Below, in pieces: positions 1 to 10,060 of a stretch of 64,000 bases of DNA. Position 1 is the first letter of the stretch, and the number at the start of each line of letters is the position of its first letter. The DNA comes from Megascapheus bottae (Eukaryota > Chordata > Mammalia > Rodentia > Geomyidae), in assembly GCA_024803745.1 (NCBI GenBank), contig JANJXV010000130.1:362501-426500 (forward strand), in the 5' to 3' direction. Both the position numbers and the translations under genes were made by a program. The notes beneath the pieces are model-generated. The model saw only the letters and a list, made by a program, of their open reading frames with translations. It ran no database searches and was not told the DNA's origin.

Positions 1-1260
1 ATGTTTTCAAGCAGTTCCTATGTTGCTCTGAGTGTCTATTAATACCGAGTACCCGCTCTGCCTCACTCAGCCTTCACATTACTACACCATTTCTTTTCCA
101 GTTAGTTTACCAGATCAATATAAAGTTAAAAATGCTGATGGAACTATTTGAAATGGAAGACTAGGAGACTTAAGGGGGATTATGTAGGCTCTCAGAAATG
201 ATTTGAAGAGTTAAATCTCTGTTGGCTTTAGAAAGATTTTTAAAATTGACATTCTGGCACATTGCTTCAAGGACATAACAACTTTGAAGTACAACAACCG
301 AAATGATAATGCTAAAAAGAATATATCTACTCTAGGACAGCAAAAGGCTTAAGGTAATTTGTCCCAGTAATAAGTTTTAAAAACTGTACTCTCCATGATT
401 TGGAGATACAAATGAAACTTTATTACAGAATATGGAATTCATTCTTTGCTCTGATGGGAATACTGGCCCTAGAAAGAAAAAATACAATATTGTTATAAAT
501 TTTAAAAAGTTAAAAGTAATACAATGGCAAGCCCTCAAATCTGTCCACTAAGAATAAAACTATTGATTGTATACTTACTAAATTTAATCTGAAAAGCCTC
601 AGAAATGTTGAATTTCTCTTTTTAGGCCCAGCCTAAAAACACTTTTTCCCTTATTTGGACATTATGTTATTTAAGATGCAGTAATTTAAACAAGAGAAAC
701 ACAACCCAAATTTACTTTACATAAAGAAGAAAGTTTACAGCTCATGTCCTGGAACGACAGTAGGTTGGGATATGATTTCCCAAAAGATCAATAATGTCTC
801 ACAGTTTTGACAGTTTTCTCATTATCTTGCATTTCTCCTCCTTGTTCTGTTTATTCTTTGGAACCCTCTACTACACCATCCTAACAAGCTTCTAACACCA
901 ATACCCTTTGAAATAAAGACAACTGCCTCCCAAAAGTTTGATGAGAGACTCTGGAAGTTAACCTGTTGCCCCCAATAAGGCAATAAGTCAAACTCAATCA
1001 TTTTGATCAAATTTTTGGTTCATATTTCTGTACTATTACATCAATGTGTGGTACTAGTTTTAAGGCATGGACCATTAGGGATATTGTTTTTTTCTATCTA
1101 AACATTTACCCATATCTATAAATTCTAATCTGCTTTGGTTGTTTTTGACAGACACAAATAAAATGACTTTCAAAATTATATTACTACTTGATTTGTAAAA
1201 TGTACTATATTATCCATCACAAAACAGTACTATATATAATCAACAGTTAACTAAAATATG
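1..1260. other. Unique AT-rich sequence, no gene seen
   Basis: AT-rich single-copy-looking sequence without long reading frames, SINE heads or LINE landmarks. A 62-codon minus-strand frame at 822-1010 has no recognisable motif and looks like chance. Confidence 0.6.
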
Positions 1261-1500
1261 GCCAGGCACATGCTCATTCCAATAATCCTAGCTACCCAAG
1301 ACGCTCACATATGAGGACAGGAGCTCAAAGCTAGCACGGGCAGGAAAGCCCAGGAAATTCTTATCTCCAATTTGCCACCAAGAAATCAAAGGCAGAGCTG
1401 TTATACAAGTGGCTGAGTATTAACATCAAGTGAAAAATCTAGTGGATAGCAGCCTGACATCAGTTCAAGGCCCAGATACTGGCATACATACACAAAAAGT
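1261..1500 (+). mobile_element. Old B1-Geo SINE (7SL-like head, Geo arm)
   Basis: A diverged copy. The left arm keeps CCAGGCACATGCTCATTCC, CTAGCTACCCAAGACGCT and CTTATCTCCAATTTGCCACC. The right arm keeps GGCAGAGCTG, the degraded CAAGTGG box and CAGTTCAAGGCCCAG. It ends in GGCATACATACACAAAAAG, a CA-containing tail rather than pure A. Many substitutions and no clear target duplication suggest an old insertion. The term B1-Geo is descriptive: the left arm resembles 7SL-derived B1 and the right arm equals the right arm of the IDL-Geo copies in this window. Confidence 0.75.
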
Positions 1501-2059
1501 TAATTAAAATACAATGAATCAATATCAAACCATGTAATCATAATTCAAACTATATTTGCTTCCCTGACTTTTCCAGATATGATGAAGGTTGAATATTCTC
1601 CACATAGTCACACTGTTTGAGAGAGCTAATAGGCAAAGCAATATCACTGAAAACTTTTGTGCAAAAGTTTCAAGCCTAATATTAATTTATTTAAAATGTT
1701 TGAGAAAGTTTGCACAGAAAATTAAAAAAAATATTATTTGGTTTTATCCCACTTTCTCAAAACTCCTTATATTCGATAGCAGAAGAAATGGAACGGTACA
1801 GCATTAACTTATGCACATATCAGCTGTTTCTATCTTAACTAGGAAGCACTGTTTCATCTCTTATCAGACACAAAATGGATTGAAAGTTAATTGGAAAAGT
1901 ATTTCAGAAGAAAAGTGGTAGAGAAAGGTCTAATAGGTTTTTGAAGATGTAAAGATTCATATTTTTATGTTGGAAAGGATACCAAACCAGAGAAAAGTTT
2001 CTAGTTAAGAACACAGTGAATATTTTTAATGTATGAAAAACCTAGCTACAATACAGCAA

Positions 2060-2090
2060 AATAATAATAGTAATAATAATAATAATAAAT
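2060..2090. repeat. (AAT)n microsatellite
   Basis: About ten AAT units with one TAG interruption. Confidence 0.9.
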
Positions 2091-2168
2091 CTACAGTTCC
2101 ACTATACCTAGCAGGTCATGAAATATTTGTGATAAGCTTGAACAACCACTTTTTCATGAACTTAATAA

Positions 2169-2447
2169 TTTTTTCTTTTCTTTTCTTTTTTGGTTAGTCT
2201 TGGGTCTTGAACTCTGGGCCTGGGCGCTGTCCCTGAGCTCTTCACCAAATAAAGGTTATACCCTTTATTTTAAAAGCTATACCTTTTCAAATTAACATTA
2301 AAACTTATACCACTTCTGCTTTTCTGGTGGTTAATTGGAGATAAGAGTCTTACAGACTTTCATGCCCAGGCTGGCTTTGAACTACAATACTCAGACCTCA
2401 GTCTTCTGAGTGGCTAGGATTACAGGTGTGGGTCACTAGCTCCTAGC
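2169..2447 (-). mobile_element. B1-Geo SINE, antisense, with altered middle
   Basis: Reading the minus strand, the element ends in an A-rich tail (T-rich here at 2169-2192). The Geo arm is seen as GGGTCTTGAACTCTGGGCCTG and the B1-like head as GGCTAGGATTACAGGTGTG. Between the arms about 60 bases (2248-2310) do not match other copies and include a tandem AAAGGTTATACC/AAAGCTATACC pair, so the junction was rearranged after insertion. Confidence 0.75.
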
Positions 2448-2653
2448 TTAATCTTTTTTGCTAAGTACTCACTTTGTTTTCAGATGAGGGACTGCTTTCC
2501 CAAGAGCCCTCTTTGTCTCTTGATATCACCTCAAAAACCTTCTTCTTTTCAGTCACCATCTGTGGCTGCCTGCCTAGATATTATATATTCTTCCTGACCC
2601 CTGGAACTTGATCTGCATATATTATCATTGTGCATATAGTAGTTGTGTAGTTC

Positions 2654-2838
2654 TTTTTTTGCCAGTCATGGGCTTGACCTCAGGGCCTGGGCACTGTCCT
2701 TGGACTTTCTCAAGGCTCAGCACTCTACCACTTGAGCCTCAGCACCACTTCCAGCATTTTTCTATGTATGTGGTACCAAGGAATTGAACCCTGGTCTTCA
2801 TGCATGCTAGGCAAGCACTCTGCCACTAGACTGTTGCC
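2654..2838 (-). mobile_element. IDL-Geo SINE, antisense
   Basis: Full dimer on the minus strand. The tail is at 2654-2660. The Geo arm appears as GCCAGTCATGGGCTTGACC and TTGGACTTTCTCAAGGCTC. The ID-like arm shows the B-box region as GAATTGAACCCTGG and the A-box side as ACTCTGCCACTAGAC. It belongs to the subfamily with AAAGTCCAAGG in the Geo arm. No clear target duplication is visible. Confidence 0.85.
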
Positions 2839-2849
2839 ATTATTATTTG

Positions 2850-3365
2850 AATGGTGTTGGGTGTGTCTGGTGTTTACAGAGGAAATGGGTGTAGGAATCT
2901 GAGTGGATCAGGTCAAGAAATTTTCCTTTTGTGTGGTGAGTACTATGGAATTAGCGTCAAGCATTGACCAGCAACTGACCTTTCTCATGGGACCTGGAAC
3001 AGAATTTCCTCTGCTGTGATGGACTCCATACTGACAGACATAGCCACACCCTAGACTTCAAGAGTTTAGGTGACCTATCACCAGCTTTGATCAATTTTGT
3101 GAAAGACAGGCTGTTCACCCTGGCATTTGCAGACAATTACCAAATATAGTGATACTCATGGAGACATTTAGCTTGTCGACTGCTTCACAGATAGGTTTTT
3201 CTGCTCATAAGTATTTCACTGTACAGCTGTCATTAAGACCTAAATGCTCAGGCTTACAGAATACACATTATTCTCACTTATTTTATTGTGTCAAAGTGGT
3301 TATGTGGTGCTTCTGTATTTCCTGAATAAATATCAGTTTTAAAGTATAGCCGTCTTTCAAAAAAT
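2850..3365. other. Unclassified, possible old repeat remnant
   Basis: Contains GCTGTGATGGACTCCATACT followed some 300 bases later by CCTGAATAAATATCAG. This spacing recalls the 3' ends of old mammalian interspersed repeats, but I cannot assign a family. No reading frame of note. Confidence 0.25.
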
Positions 3366-3378
3366 GTTTTTGTTTTTA

Positions 3379-3597
3379 AGCTCACACCTGTAATAGTAGC
3401 TACTCAGGAGGCTTAGGTCTTGAGGATCATGGTTCAAAGCCAGCCCAGGCAGAAAAGTCCGCATGAGACTCTTCTCTCCAATTAACCACTCAAAAACCAG
3501 TAGTGGAGCTGTACCTCAAAATGGTAGAAAAGAGAGCTCAGGGACACCCACCATCTAGGTTTTGAGTTCACACCCCATGACTGACTTAAAAAAAAAG
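3379..3597 (+). mobile_element. B1-Geo SINE
   Basis: The head begins within AGCTCACACCTGTAATAGTA and continues with CTACTCAGGAGGCTTAGGTC. The linker is GAGACTCTTCTCTCCAATTA. The Geo arm carries CCAGTAGTGGAGCTGT and ends CATGACTGACTTA plus A-tail. It is slightly 5' truncated, starting after the GGGC-type first bases. A 64-codon frame at 3562-3756 starts in its tail and is not coding. Confidence 0.8.
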
Positions 3598-3889
3598 TTT
3601 AATTTTGCTGATATTCCCAGAATTAATTCTATTTTGACCTTTTGGGACAGTGGGCTGGTGGGCTGGAGGACTTTCAGTCTCTCTGGATCTCAACACTATG
3701 ATTATGGATGCAGGAAGGCGTCTCTAGGGATTATGGGTAAAACCTATACTCAATAAACACCTAGGTCCTGTAATAACTCTGTAGGTTCCTATCCTTACTG
3801 TGCAAAGTCATCATAAACATGGCAACTTATGACAGTATACAAACAATAATAGAACTCAAGAAAACAGCACTGTTTTCTAGTACCTTTTC

Positions 3890-3892
<3 letters not shown>

Positions 3893-3924
<32 letters not shown>
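3893..3924 (+). repeat. A32 homopolymer
   Basis: Thirty-two consecutive A residues directly 5' of the next SINE. It may be the tail of a lost or very short retroinsertion, or a target-site A tract. Confidence 0.95.
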
Positions 3925-3926
<2 letters not shown>

Positions 3927-4256
3927 TGGGGCAGTGGCAGTGGCTCAAGTCTATAATTCTAGCTACCTGGGAGCCAGAGATTGGAAGATCAAGATTCAAG
4001 GCTAGTCTAGTTCAAAAAATAAATAAATAAATAGTTTCTGAGATTCCATCTCAACAGTGGTACACCCTGGGGAAGCATAACGAAAAGGATTGCAGTCCAG
4101 GCTGGCCCAGGCATAAAGCAAAATCCTATCTGGAACATAATCAAACCAGCAAGTGGTCGGCAGCGTGATTCAAGAGATAGAGCACCTGTCTTTGCAAGCT
4201 CAGAATCCTGAGTTCAAATCCTAGCATTGCAAACTAAAAAGCAAAAACAAGAGCAA
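3925..4256 (+). mobile_element. B1-dID-like composite SINE
   Basis: Three modules in sense order. The first B1-like monomer is at about 3940-4010 (GTGGCTCAAGTCTATAATTC, AGATTCAAGGCTAGTC). An AAATAAATAAAT spacer follows. The second degraded B1-like monomer is at about 4045-4145 (GCAGTCCAGGCTGGCCCAGG). The ID-like unit is at about 4152-4232 (AGAGATAGAGCACCTG, TGAGTTCAAATCCTAGCA). It ends in an A-rich tail. Module order matches the B1-dID type known from several rodent lineages. High divergence says it is older than the IDL-Geo copies. Confidence 0.6.
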
Positions 4257-4889
4257 AAGCGTGTGTCCATGCCTGGCGTGCCATTCACTGGCAGCAGAAA
4301 CTCAGAAGGAGGCGGGAGTTGTAAGACAGGATAGGAACATTTAGTTTAATTGCCTGGGGAGGGTCAGAAACAACTCTTTGTTCAGCCCCACCAAGCTAAT
4401 TAGTTGAAAAAACAACATTCTCAGCCCATAAACAAGAGTCTTTTTTTTCTATAAGCAATTAGGAATGACCCTAATCTTATTCACTTAAACATACATCCCA
4501 CAGCAAAGCTGGAAAGACACCAAAGCATTGGAAAGACACCAAAGTTGAGGCTGCACAACTGCCTTTGTGAATCCTCAAAGCTTCCCAATGAAAGATCAAC
4601 TGCCCTTCCTTCGAAGATTTTCTTCTTTGCTTTCTCCTGAGCATAAATTTCCAGATGTGCAGCAGGTGACAGCAGGAAGCCAGAGTTCTAACCCATCATA
4701 CTAACCCAGCCCTTCCCCTGCCCAACCTCACACCTCACACATTGCTCCCTACTGGACAGTTTGCATTGTCTCTGCCTTCTGCCAGCCTGGAAATACTGTG
4801 AGGCCCAGTGAAGAGCCATCACCTGCCATCTGAGTGCTCTACTGCTTTACACAGGGAAAGGATGAAGCAAACTATTGTTGAATAAACCA
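4257..4889. other. Unique sequence, no gene seen
   Basis: Non-repetitive stretch apart from a local duplication of CTGGAAAGACACCAAAG-type sequence at 4509-4545. No motif or exon recognised. Confidence 0.5.
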
Positions 4890-5000
4890 ATGGAGGATGG
4901 ATGGATGGATGGATGGATGGATATGAAAGGAAGGAGGATAGATGGATGATGGATAGAAGGATAGGGAATGGATAGGATAGATGATGGGTGGAAAGGTTAA
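4890..5000. repeat. (GGAT)n / GGATA-rich microsatellite
   Basis: A pure GGAT core at 4897-4922 decays into GATA/GGAT variants to about 5000. The minus-strand ORF across it (Ser/His/Pro-rich) is a repeat artefact. Confidence 0.9.
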
Positions 5001-5116
5001 AGAGAGGAAGAAAGGAAAAAGGAGGAAAGAGGAGGACGGGAGTTTCTTTAATAGGGAATAAAGAGATCATTTGTTAGTATAAAGATTTGCAAATGATCAC
5101 AGCAAATAACACTTCA

Positions 5117-5176
5117 AATGGGAGAGAGGGGAGAAGAGGAAGAGGGGGGGGGAGAGGGAGAGAGGAGGGGTGAGGC
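5117..5176. repeat. Purine-rich (GGGA)n tract
   Basis: Almost pure G/A on the plus strand, with a run of nine G. It forms the Glu/Gly-rich start of a 196-codon frame (5118-5708) that is not a gene. Confidence 0.8.
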
Positions 5177-5519
5177 TGGTGCTCCAAGGTTGAGGGGTAA
5201 CTTAAAAAAAATAATCCAACTAACTGAAAGAATGACTGGTGCAGCCAGGAGCAGAATTCAAATTTTGGAGCTCTATTCTCCCAGCTGGGCACTTAAGAGT
5301 TTGGCTCGTGTGGTGGTGGCAGTTCACGGAGAGTTCAAATCCCCTCACAGACACGTGTGGGTGAATAAGTGGCATAGTCTTTCTTTCTTCCAAGTGCTTG
5401 ATAGAAGCTTCCAGATGTATGGGGGTGTGCATAAGAGAGCCTCGAGTGCTCCACTCTCGATGGAGTCTATAAATATGCATGTTGGGTATCATGAATCATT
5501 TAGAGCTGGCTTGGTTGCT

Positions 5520-5526
5520 TTTCTTT

Positions 5527-5570
<44 letters not shown>

Positions 5571-5639
5571 TTTTTCTTTCCCTTCCTTCCTTCCTTCCTT
5601 CCTTCCTTCCTTCCTTCCTTCCTTCCTTCCTTCCTTCCT
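5520..5639. repeat. (TTTC)n joined to (CCTT)n microsatellite
   Basis: About 60 bases of TTTC units pass directly into about 60 bases of CCTT units, with a short T-rich break near 5571. Pure pyrimidine on the plus strand. Confidence 0.95.
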
Positions 5640-6118
5640 GGCTATCTAACTTTATTCTTGAAACTTCTTGCTAAGTTTGAAAGGACACCAAGGCGGAGAG
5701 AAATGTAGTTACCAGCGAGCTTGAGGCTTAGGGGTGAACACTTGGGCTCTTTCACCACTTTCAGAATTTGTTATCTCCGCTTATTTCGCTTTGGACTTTG
5801 AGTTTACTTCCCCTCGTGGGGGCTCTGTCTCCACGTCAGAACAAAGGGATACTAAGTCCACGCAGTGTGTGGATATAAAACACTAGTACAGCAGACAGAA
5901 GGAGCACGCAGAATGGCTGGCCTCCTTCCTTTCCTCGTATGACTCTAGTCCACAGCCAAATCTAACTACATCATACGACAGCCAGGCCTCAAAGGTTAGC
6001 AATTACCAGTCAATAAATGTTGCTCAAATAGAAAGTAATGGAGGAAGCTGCTTCTGACAGGGTCTCAGCCAAGCTATGCTACAGTAAGAAAACACTAAGT
6101 CTGTTGTTTTCTTATCCT
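5640..6118. other. Unique sequence, no gene seen
   Basis: Includes a small cluster of CpGs near 5690-5870 (AGGCGGAG, CACGTCAG, CCACGCAG), but too sparse for an island. Confidence 0.4.
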
Positions 6119-6220
6119 ATGCTCTCCCTTCTTCCTCCCTTTTTCTCTCTCTCTCCTTCCCTCCTTTCTTCCCTCCCCCCTCCCTCCCTCCTCCTCCTCT
6201 CCTTTTCCCTCTCCCTCTCT
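6119..6220. repeat. CT-rich low-complexity tract
   Basis: Pyrimidine-rich sequence immediately upstream on the plus strand of an antisense B1-dID. It occupies the position of that element's tail. Confidence 0.8.
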
Positions 6221-6425
6221 TCTGGTGTAAGACTTGAACCCAGAACTTCACATATGCTAGCCAAACATGGGACTACTTGTGTCACACCCCATCCCTAGAT
6301 ACTGATTGTTTTATTTTTGTGTTTTTGGAGACAGAGTCCCTCTACTACCTTTATCTGAGTTGGCCTTGGTCTTGTGATTCTCTCAAGTAGCTGGAATGAC
6401 AGATTTGTGGTACTATACCTGGCTA
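6221..6425 (-). mobile_element. B1-dID-like SINE, antisense
   Basis: The antisense ID unit is at 6221-6297 (TGTAAGACTTGAACCCAGAA, ATGCTAGCCAAAC). The B1-like unit is at 6315-6425 (TTGGAGACAGAGTCCCTC, TCTCAAGTAGCTGGAATGAC). Only one B1 monomer is clear. The CT-rich stretch on its tail side probably descends from the tail. Confidence 0.65.
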
Positions 6426-7927
6426 TCATAAATAACCTCTTCCACCCTCATACTTTGTGTTTGCCTGGATAGCTTTGTCACCCCCCTCCAGTCCACCCCC
6501 AGGGTGTTGTTCTAGAAACTGCCATCATAGAAAAAAAAAACATTAACCTACCATCGATGGTCCACAGGTAAACACCTGACCCAATCAGAGTCCTCCTCTG
6601 AGATCGGGATACTGGGAACTTGTATTGATTGTATTGGTTTGCCAGATCAGCTTGAGACCTGCTGATATCTGTGTCTACTTTCACATGGACACATAGATAT
6701 CATATGATATTCTCCCACAGAGGAGTGGAGAATGCCAGTCTAAGTGAAGAGATTGGGTAGGAAAAGGCGATTCAAAGATAAGACGAATTGATAGAAGAGG
6801 TGGGCGTGGAAATGTGGAAAAGTCCCAGTTTCCACTCAGACACATGACCTGCTCACGTGCCTTCCACGAATCACCCCAGTATTCTGATTTCCTGAAACTC
6901 ACCATGTTTCTGTCACAACCAAGAGTCAAGGTCTGCCAACTTTAACGTTTTGGTTAAGTTCAAAATAATTTCAAATTACTCTTTTATTTCAGATCATTTC
7001 CATGTGAATTCTTGCCCACTAAGAAAACAGGAAGAATGGTTTTCTAGAACCATCCACTCACCCCCACCCACCTACCTACAGAGTATACCTCACTCAGACC
7101 AGTGCCCCAGCTAAGGACTGGAAGCTACTCTGTCTACATTCTAACAGCTGGCTCCTAGTGCCTCTCCTGAAGGAATGGCTTCTACCTGTCACTGCATGTG
7201 GGCTGGTTCAGTTTGGAATTGGAGTGGGGGAGAGTGAGGGATAGTTTAGAACCAGAGCGGAAGATCTCCTTTCAAGCAACTGACCTCACTCAATGAGAAC
7301 AAGGAGAGCCAGCAAGGTCAGTATGTGAACTTGGCCTATATCCAAGGAACATATACAGTCTCCACTCAAACCTTTCTGTCTGGAATATAATAGGCCCTGA
7401 GAGACAGCCTATGAGCCAGTGAACTTGACCCCAACAGCCATCCTTCACTTTTCTCACCTCCAACACCCTCCCCCGCAAACTTCTTCCCTCTCCATTAAGT
7501 GTCCCTGGCCCTAAAGCTGTCACACCTTCCCAGGAAAGGAATCATTTCTAGTTTCATGTTGCATAATATGAAGCAAGGATTTGAGGACAATGGTTTCAAA
7601 TCTAATTATGGTACTACATGGACCTCCTGTCTGACCTCGGCTTTCAAGATCAATACAGATGTTTTGTCTGTTTCCATCATCTGGGTAGTTTTCAAACCAA
7701 AGTTAAGTTTACTCCCAGGTTCAGTGCTGAGTCTTTCTAGAAGAGAGCCCTTCCATATAGAAAGGGCACACTACCATCTAATGGGGCATCTTGGCCTTCA
7801 AAACTTTCTGGTAGGATCCATGTTCCCAGCCACCCCCTCTCCTCCCCCCCCCACAGATGGGCACTAAAAATATTTGTAGGGTGAATTAAAGGGAACGAAG
7901 GTAGTTAGAAATTTTGTTAGTGTAAAC
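6426..7927. other. Unique sequence, no gene seen
   Basis: No confident repeat or exon. A weak MIR-like patch may lie at about 7570-7690 (CCTCGGCTTTCAAGATCAAT context, CATCATCTGGGTAG). The 122-codon frame at 7499-7867 has no domain features. Confidence 0.4.
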
Positions 7928-8150
7928 TGGGTACCAGTGGCTCATGCCTGTAACACTGGCAACTCAGGAGGCTGAGATCTGAGGATCTGAGGTTCAAAGT
8001 CAGCCCAGGCAGGAAAATTTATGAAACTCTCATGTCTAATTAATACTGTGGCTTAACCAGAGAGTTCTAAGCATCAATCAACCAATCATTCAGTCAGTCA
8101 ATCTAAGGGTCAGCACCCAGGTTCTGAGTTCAACACTCAGTTCTGGCATG
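7928..8150 (+). mobile_element. Old B1-Geo SINE
   Basis: Head with GGTACCAGTGGCTCATGCCTG and AACTCAGGAGGCTGAGATCT. The Geo arm is strongly decayed, with an inserted AATCAACCAATCATTCAGTC stretch, but ends recognisably at CAGCACCCAGGTTCTGAGTT. Its 3' end runs into TG/CA-rich sequence instead of an A tail. Confidence 0.75.
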
Positions 8151-8165
8151 TGTGTGAGCATACTT

Positions 8166-8218
8166 TTGTGTGTGTGCGCGTGTGTTTATGCATGTGTACA
8201 CACACACGCACACACACA
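8166..8218. repeat. (TG)n then (CA)n inverted microsatellite
   Basis: TGTGTGTGCGCGTGTG is followed after about 15 bases by ACACACACGCACACACAC. The two halves are complementary and could fold into a hairpin. Confidence 0.85.
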
Positions 8219-8244
8219 TAATCTTAACAGAGCATACTTTTTTT

Positions 8245-8330
8245 TAAAACCAGGTTCAGAAAAGTTGGATGTCTTGCTCAACATCACACAGCACATGTGG
8301 CAAGATTGGAACTCTAGGTAATCAGTGGTT
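8245..8330 (-). mobile_element. MIR fragment, antisense
   Basis: Antisense MIR core signature, GTCTTGCTCAACATCACACA followed by a diverged GCAAGATTGGAACTCTAGGT. Ancient and short. Confidence 0.45.
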
Positions 8331-8464
8331 GATCACCTATTACTGGTGTCCTGCTTGACATGGAGGCTAATAATGCTAACATTCATTAACTCTACCAAGA
8401 ATCTCATAATTTAAAAGAAGACCAAGGGATGAGTACATTTGTATAATGGTTACTACTGATTGCC

Positions 8465-8690
8465 ATTATTGACTGAGTTTCGTGCCTGTAACCCCATCCT
8501 CCCATGCATATACATTCTCATGTAATCCGTCTTAGAATGGTATGAGAGGACAGATGATACTTTACAAGTAGGGAAACTGAGGCACAGAAAGTTCAGTTGT
8601 TTCGCCTGGGTCACCACACAGTCCACAGCCACTCAGTAGCTGGACCAAGGTAGACCCCAGAGACCTGTGCTCTTTGCCTTGAGCATTGAC
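8465..8690 (-). mobile_element. MIR element, antisense
   Basis: Antisense MIR with the diagnostic GGGAAACTGAGGCACAGAAA at 8573-8592, then TCACCACACAGTCC and CACTCAGTAGCTGG, ending near ACCTGTGCTCTTTG. Upstream bases keep the diverged ATGTAATCC / TACTTTACAA order expected of the family. Confidence 0.7.
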
Positions 8691-8738
8691 ATCCCCAGGC
8701 ATAAGATGGGAAGCACGATCTTCAAGAACCATTTTTTT

Positions 8739-8920
8739 GCCAGTCCTGGGCCTTGAACTCAGGGCCTGAGCACTGTCCTTGGGCTTTCTCAAGGCTAGAG
8801 CTCTACCACTTGAGCTACAGCACCATTTCTGGCTTTTTTCTATGTATGTGGTACAGAGGAATTGAACCGAGGTCCTTGTGCATGCTAGGCAAGCACTCTA
8901 CCACTAGAGCACTCCTGGCC
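8739..8920 (-). mobile_element. Young IDL-Geo SINE with 16-bp TSD
   Basis: Complete antisense dimer. The Geo arm is at 8739-8832 (GCCAGTCCTGGGCCTTGAAC, TTGGGCTTTCTCAAGGCTAG). The ID-like arm is at 8838-8920 (GAATTGAACCGAGGTCC, CATGCTAGGCAAGCACTCT). It is flanked by an exact 16-bp target duplication, CAAGAACCATTTTTTT, at 8723-8738 and 8921-8936. The target reads TTTTTTT/AA on the nicked strand, as expected for L1 endonuclease. Low divergence plus a perfect duplication means recent insertion. Confidence 0.95.
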
Positions 8921-8940
8921 CAAGAACCATTTTTTTAAGG

Positions 8941-9410
8941 CAGGCTGTACATCCAGTGTCCTGCATGGACTGCCAGGAGATGCAGCAAACCCAATGGACT
9001 TGATGAGACTCAACCTCAAACCTACCAAGTGCCCATGCCATGTGGTGGACACACAGAGGGCAGGTCAAAGAGGGAAACAAAGAGACCTATGCCAGCGTGA
9101 ACTGGGTGGAAGCCACAGGAAGACCACAACGGCACAATGACAGAAGTAACTCCCATTACTCTGCTGAGACTCTGGGCATTCATCACAGCAGAGCAAGAAA
9201 TGGGGTGCCCAGGACCTAGAAAAGACCCAGGACCCTAGCAGCAGACAGCGTTGGAGCCTTTCACCTGGAAGGTCTTTGGAGCCATTTGGATTCCTTTTCC
9301 AATGATCTTCCTGGTGTGATAATACACATTCTCATTCACACATTGCCTTGTGGATCCTTCTTGATGTTCTTCCCTTACGTGGAATGCCAGAAAACATACT
9401 GACCACCACA
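8941..9410. other. Unique sequence, no gene seen
   Basis: No repeat landmarks. A 65-codon minus-strand frame at 9235-9432 lacks any recognisable feature. Confidence 0.4.
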
Positions 9411-9594
9411 GGACAGGGTGGCCCAATGGCATTGTCTAGCATACACAATGCCCTGGGTTCAATTCCTTAGTACACAGAAAAAGCCAGAAGTGGTGTTGTG
9501 GCTCAAGTGGTAGAGAGCTAGCTTTGAGAAAGCTCAAGGACAGTGCCCAGGCTCTGAGTTTAAGCGCCAGGACTGGCAAAAAAAAGGAAAAAAC
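9411..9594 (+). mobile_element. IDL-Geo SINE
   Basis: ID-like arm at 9411-9480 (GTGGCCCAATGGCATTGTC, GGGTTCAATTCCTTAGTAC). Geo arm at 9483-9580 (GCCAGAAGTGGTGTTGTGGC, CCAGGACTGGC). The tail is about 15 bases of A with one GG. Short imperfect flanks, ACTGACCAC at 9398 and 9596, are probably the target duplication. Confidence 0.88.
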
Positions 9595-9864
9595 AACTGA
9601 CCACATAGAAGGTACTTAACAAGTGTCTACTGGTTGGCCAAAGGACTGCCCACCCAGGCCTACCTGGCACTGGTCATTTTAGAGCTGTCTAAGGAATCGA
9701 TTTTATTTCAAACAGGTTGTAAGATACTATTTTCTTTTCTTTTCCTTTTTACTCTTCCTTGACAATGAAGTGCCTTTGAAAGTTCCTAAGTGATAGATAT
9801 TATCCTACAATCAAATGTTACCCTGCTGTTTGATATCTATTCAAATCCAGTCTGGGCTAACTCT

Positions 9865-10060
9865 CATGTGCCAGATGCTTGGGTTGAACTAAGTTTGCTG
9901 AATCTTCAAAACAACCCTGAAAAGGGGGGGGGAAGAGAAGTGGCAGGGGAGGGGGAGGAAGGGGGAAATTCTATCGTCTGTTTTCCTAGATAAGGGAACT
10001 GAGGCACGTGCGTGAGTTTATTTGTTCACAACATGGTGGACCTGAACTTGAGCACATAAG
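9865..10060 (-). mobile_element. MIR element, antisense, interrupted by a purine tract
   Basis: Antisense order is preserved: CATGTGCCAGATGCT, then CTGAATCTTCAAAACAACCC, then a G-rich tract (9923-9966), then AGATAAGGGAACTGAGGCAC. The purine tract has expanded inside the element between its AACAACCCTGA and TTTTCCTAGATAAGG parts. Confidence 0.6.
9923..9966. repeat. G/A-rich tract
   Basis: Nine consecutive G followed by GA-rich sequence. Several GGGG runs could form a G-quadruplex on the plus strand. Confidence 0.75.

Noticed and set aside
5118..5708. 196-codon plus-strand frame, the longest in the window
   Set aside because: It starts in a purine tract and ends in the TTTC/CCTT microsatellite, giving Glu/Gly and Ser/Phe/Leu repeats. 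No domain.
5690..5870. CpG island
   Set aside because: Only scattered CpGs. Density far below island criteria by eye.
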